DNA of 5,070 nt, taken from assembly GCF_023228165.1 (NCBI RefSeq), contig NZ_JALOBS010000072.1, forward strand, positions 1-5,070, in the 5' to 3' direction. Below the pieces are notes generated by a model that saw only the letters and a program-made list of their open reading frames with translations, made no database searches and was not told the DNA's origin. Shown piece by piece: positions 4,488-5,070 of the stretch. A program made the position numbers and the translations under genes. The stretch is from Methylomonas sp. Lineage in GTDB: Bacteria > Pseudomonadota > Gammaproteobacteria > Methylococcales > Methylomonadaceae. Position 1 is the first letter of the stretch; the number at the start of each line of letters is the position of its first letter.

Positions 4488-4730
4488 ATGAACCAACAAA
4501 CCGAACAAAGCCAGCCTGCCGCACCAGTTGCGCCGCACTATTTCACCGTTCAGCAATTTACAGCCAAACACCCCGCCTTTCCGCTGGGGACTCTGCGCCA
4601 CCAAATCTTTTATGAGAATACCAACGGCCTGAAAAAATCCGGGGCTATTGTTCGCAATGGCCGCCGGGTTTTGATTCGGGAAGATAAATATTTTGCTTGG
4701 CTTGAGGCGCAAAACCAAGGTGGCAAGTAA
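4488..4730 (+). CDS. Small AlpA/excisionase-like DNA-binding protein
   Basis: This 80-residue protein has a polar N-terminal tail (to about residue 16), then HYFTVQQFTAKHPAFPLGTL, a helix-turn-helix entry of the kind in AlpA, excisionase and other MerR-like small regulators. The segment GAIVRNGRRVLIREDKYFAW supplies the wing and a following helix. In islands and P4-like satellites such proteins activate integrase or excision, or regulate the replication genes. The ATG at 4488 is supported by AGGGGA at 4478-4483, five bases upstream. The stop TAA shares its last A with the ATG of the next gene, so the two are translationally coupled. Whether it acts as recombination directionality factor or as transcription factor cannot be told from sequence. 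The phased repeats upstream are candidate targets. Confidence 0.75.
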   Translation: MNQQTEQSQPAAPVAPHYFTVQQFTAKHPAFPLGTLRHQIFYENTNGLKKSGAIVRNGRRVLIREDKYFAWLEAQNQGGK

Positions 4731-5070
4731 TGGCCTTTTTGCATATCGAGGACGCTGCGCGGGCGGCGCTGGTCGAGCTGGGCCTTTGTTGTCCTAAATC
4801 GTTTGAGCCGGATAGATTCCATGTGGTGGATGCTGAGGACGGTAAACGCGGTAACGGCGCGGGCCGTATCAAGGTTTTTGCTGATGGCAAAGGCGGCTAT
4901 TGTCAGAACTGGAAAACCGGCGAACGCCGGTCTTTCTTCCTGGACAATGACAGCAAACCTAAACCGCTCACAAAGCGAGAACGCGCCCGGATAGAACGCG
5001 AACGGCGCAAACGTCAAGCCGAAGCCGCCGCCAAACAGGATCAGGCCGCCAAACGTGCGCTATCCATCTG
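4730..5070 (+). CDS. Primase-like replication protein, N-terminal part (runs off window)
   Basis: The frame opens with an ATG at 4730-4732 that overlaps the preceding stop (TAATG) and stays open for 113 codons to the window end. The segment RFHVVDAEDGKRGNGAGRIK, then VFADGKGGYCQNWKTGERRS, resembles the N-terminal module of plasmid, phage and island proteins annotated as toprim-domain or P4-type primases, where a small beta-rich part with a G-x-W-K-T-G motif precedes the primase/helicase core. After about residue 78 the chain becomes a highly charged helix (KRERARIERERRKRQAEAAA), a linker common in this group. Catalytic toprim or Walker motifs would lie outside the window, so the class remains open. 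No start other than 4730 is needed; coupling to the AlpA-like gene points to a replication/excision operon. Confidence 0.7.
   Translation, partial: MAFLHIEDAARAALVELGLCCPKSFEPDRFHVVDAEDGKRGNGAGRIKVFADGKGGYCQNWKTGERRSFFLDNDSKPKPLTKRERARIERERRKRQAEAAAKQDQAAKRALSI

Noticed and set aside
4610..5017. A 135-codon minus-strand frame
   Set aside because: It lies opposite the AlpA-like and primase-like genes, which have coupled starts and recognisable motifs. It lacks any motif itself.
1..5070. CRISPR array or intact rRNA/tRNA gene
   Set aside because: No regular repeat-spacer pattern is present. The only tRNA-like sequence lacks its 5' half.

Overview
The window is an accessory-DNA mosaic: a scrapyard of truncated mobile elements on the left (1-1222) and the start of a different, apparently intact integrative element on the right (1310-5070). 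Protein style, codon use and moderate GC suggest a gammaproteobacterium, possibly an environmental or methanotroph-like lineage. That host guess is weak, because nearly everything here is mobile DNA.

Left part. Bases 1-56 (minus strand) encode the first residues of an IS3-family OrfA transposase, with its terminal region running to about 99-116. It abuts the 3' part of a group II intron: the C-terminal half of a reverse transcriptase/maturase (to 845), then well-formed RNA domains V and VI ending near 925. The intron's 5' half is missing. The flanking DNA at 926-1061 reads on the minus strand as a piece of a type I restriction HsdR-like protein. At about 1058 this switches abruptly to a plus-strand remnant of a tyrosine recombinase C-terminus (1058-1222).

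Boundary. I recognise nothing in 1223-1309. At 1310-1354 lies the 3' half of a tRNA-Arg(CCU) gene on the minus strand, read as the attachment-site copy of an island that uses this tRNA. The gene-free stretch 1355-1649 is dense with short repeats: a 10-bp tandem duplication, a 17-bp palindrome, three 11-bp phased repeats, a consensus -10 box, a distant 10-bp inverted repeat and a small stem-loop. It looks like the recombination and control region of the integrase that follows.

Right part, all on the plus strand: a full tyrosine recombinase (1650-2768); an antitoxin/PIN-toxin pair (2787-3375); a ribbon-helix-helix type antitoxin (3422-3658) whose stop codon overlaps the start of an unrecognised 240-residue protein (3655-4377); a spacer with 10-bp phased GATAAG-type repeats and two mutually exclusive hairpins (4363-4482); a small AlpA/excisionase-like DNA-binding protein (4488-4730); and the N-terminus of a primase-like replication protein that runs off the end (4730-5070).

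Working model (inference): a site-specific integrative element or phage-satellite-like island with integrase, addiction cargo, AlpA-type switch and primase. The least explained unit is the antitoxin plus 240-residue protein, which occupies the position of a toxin without resembling a RelE, ParE or PIN toxin.
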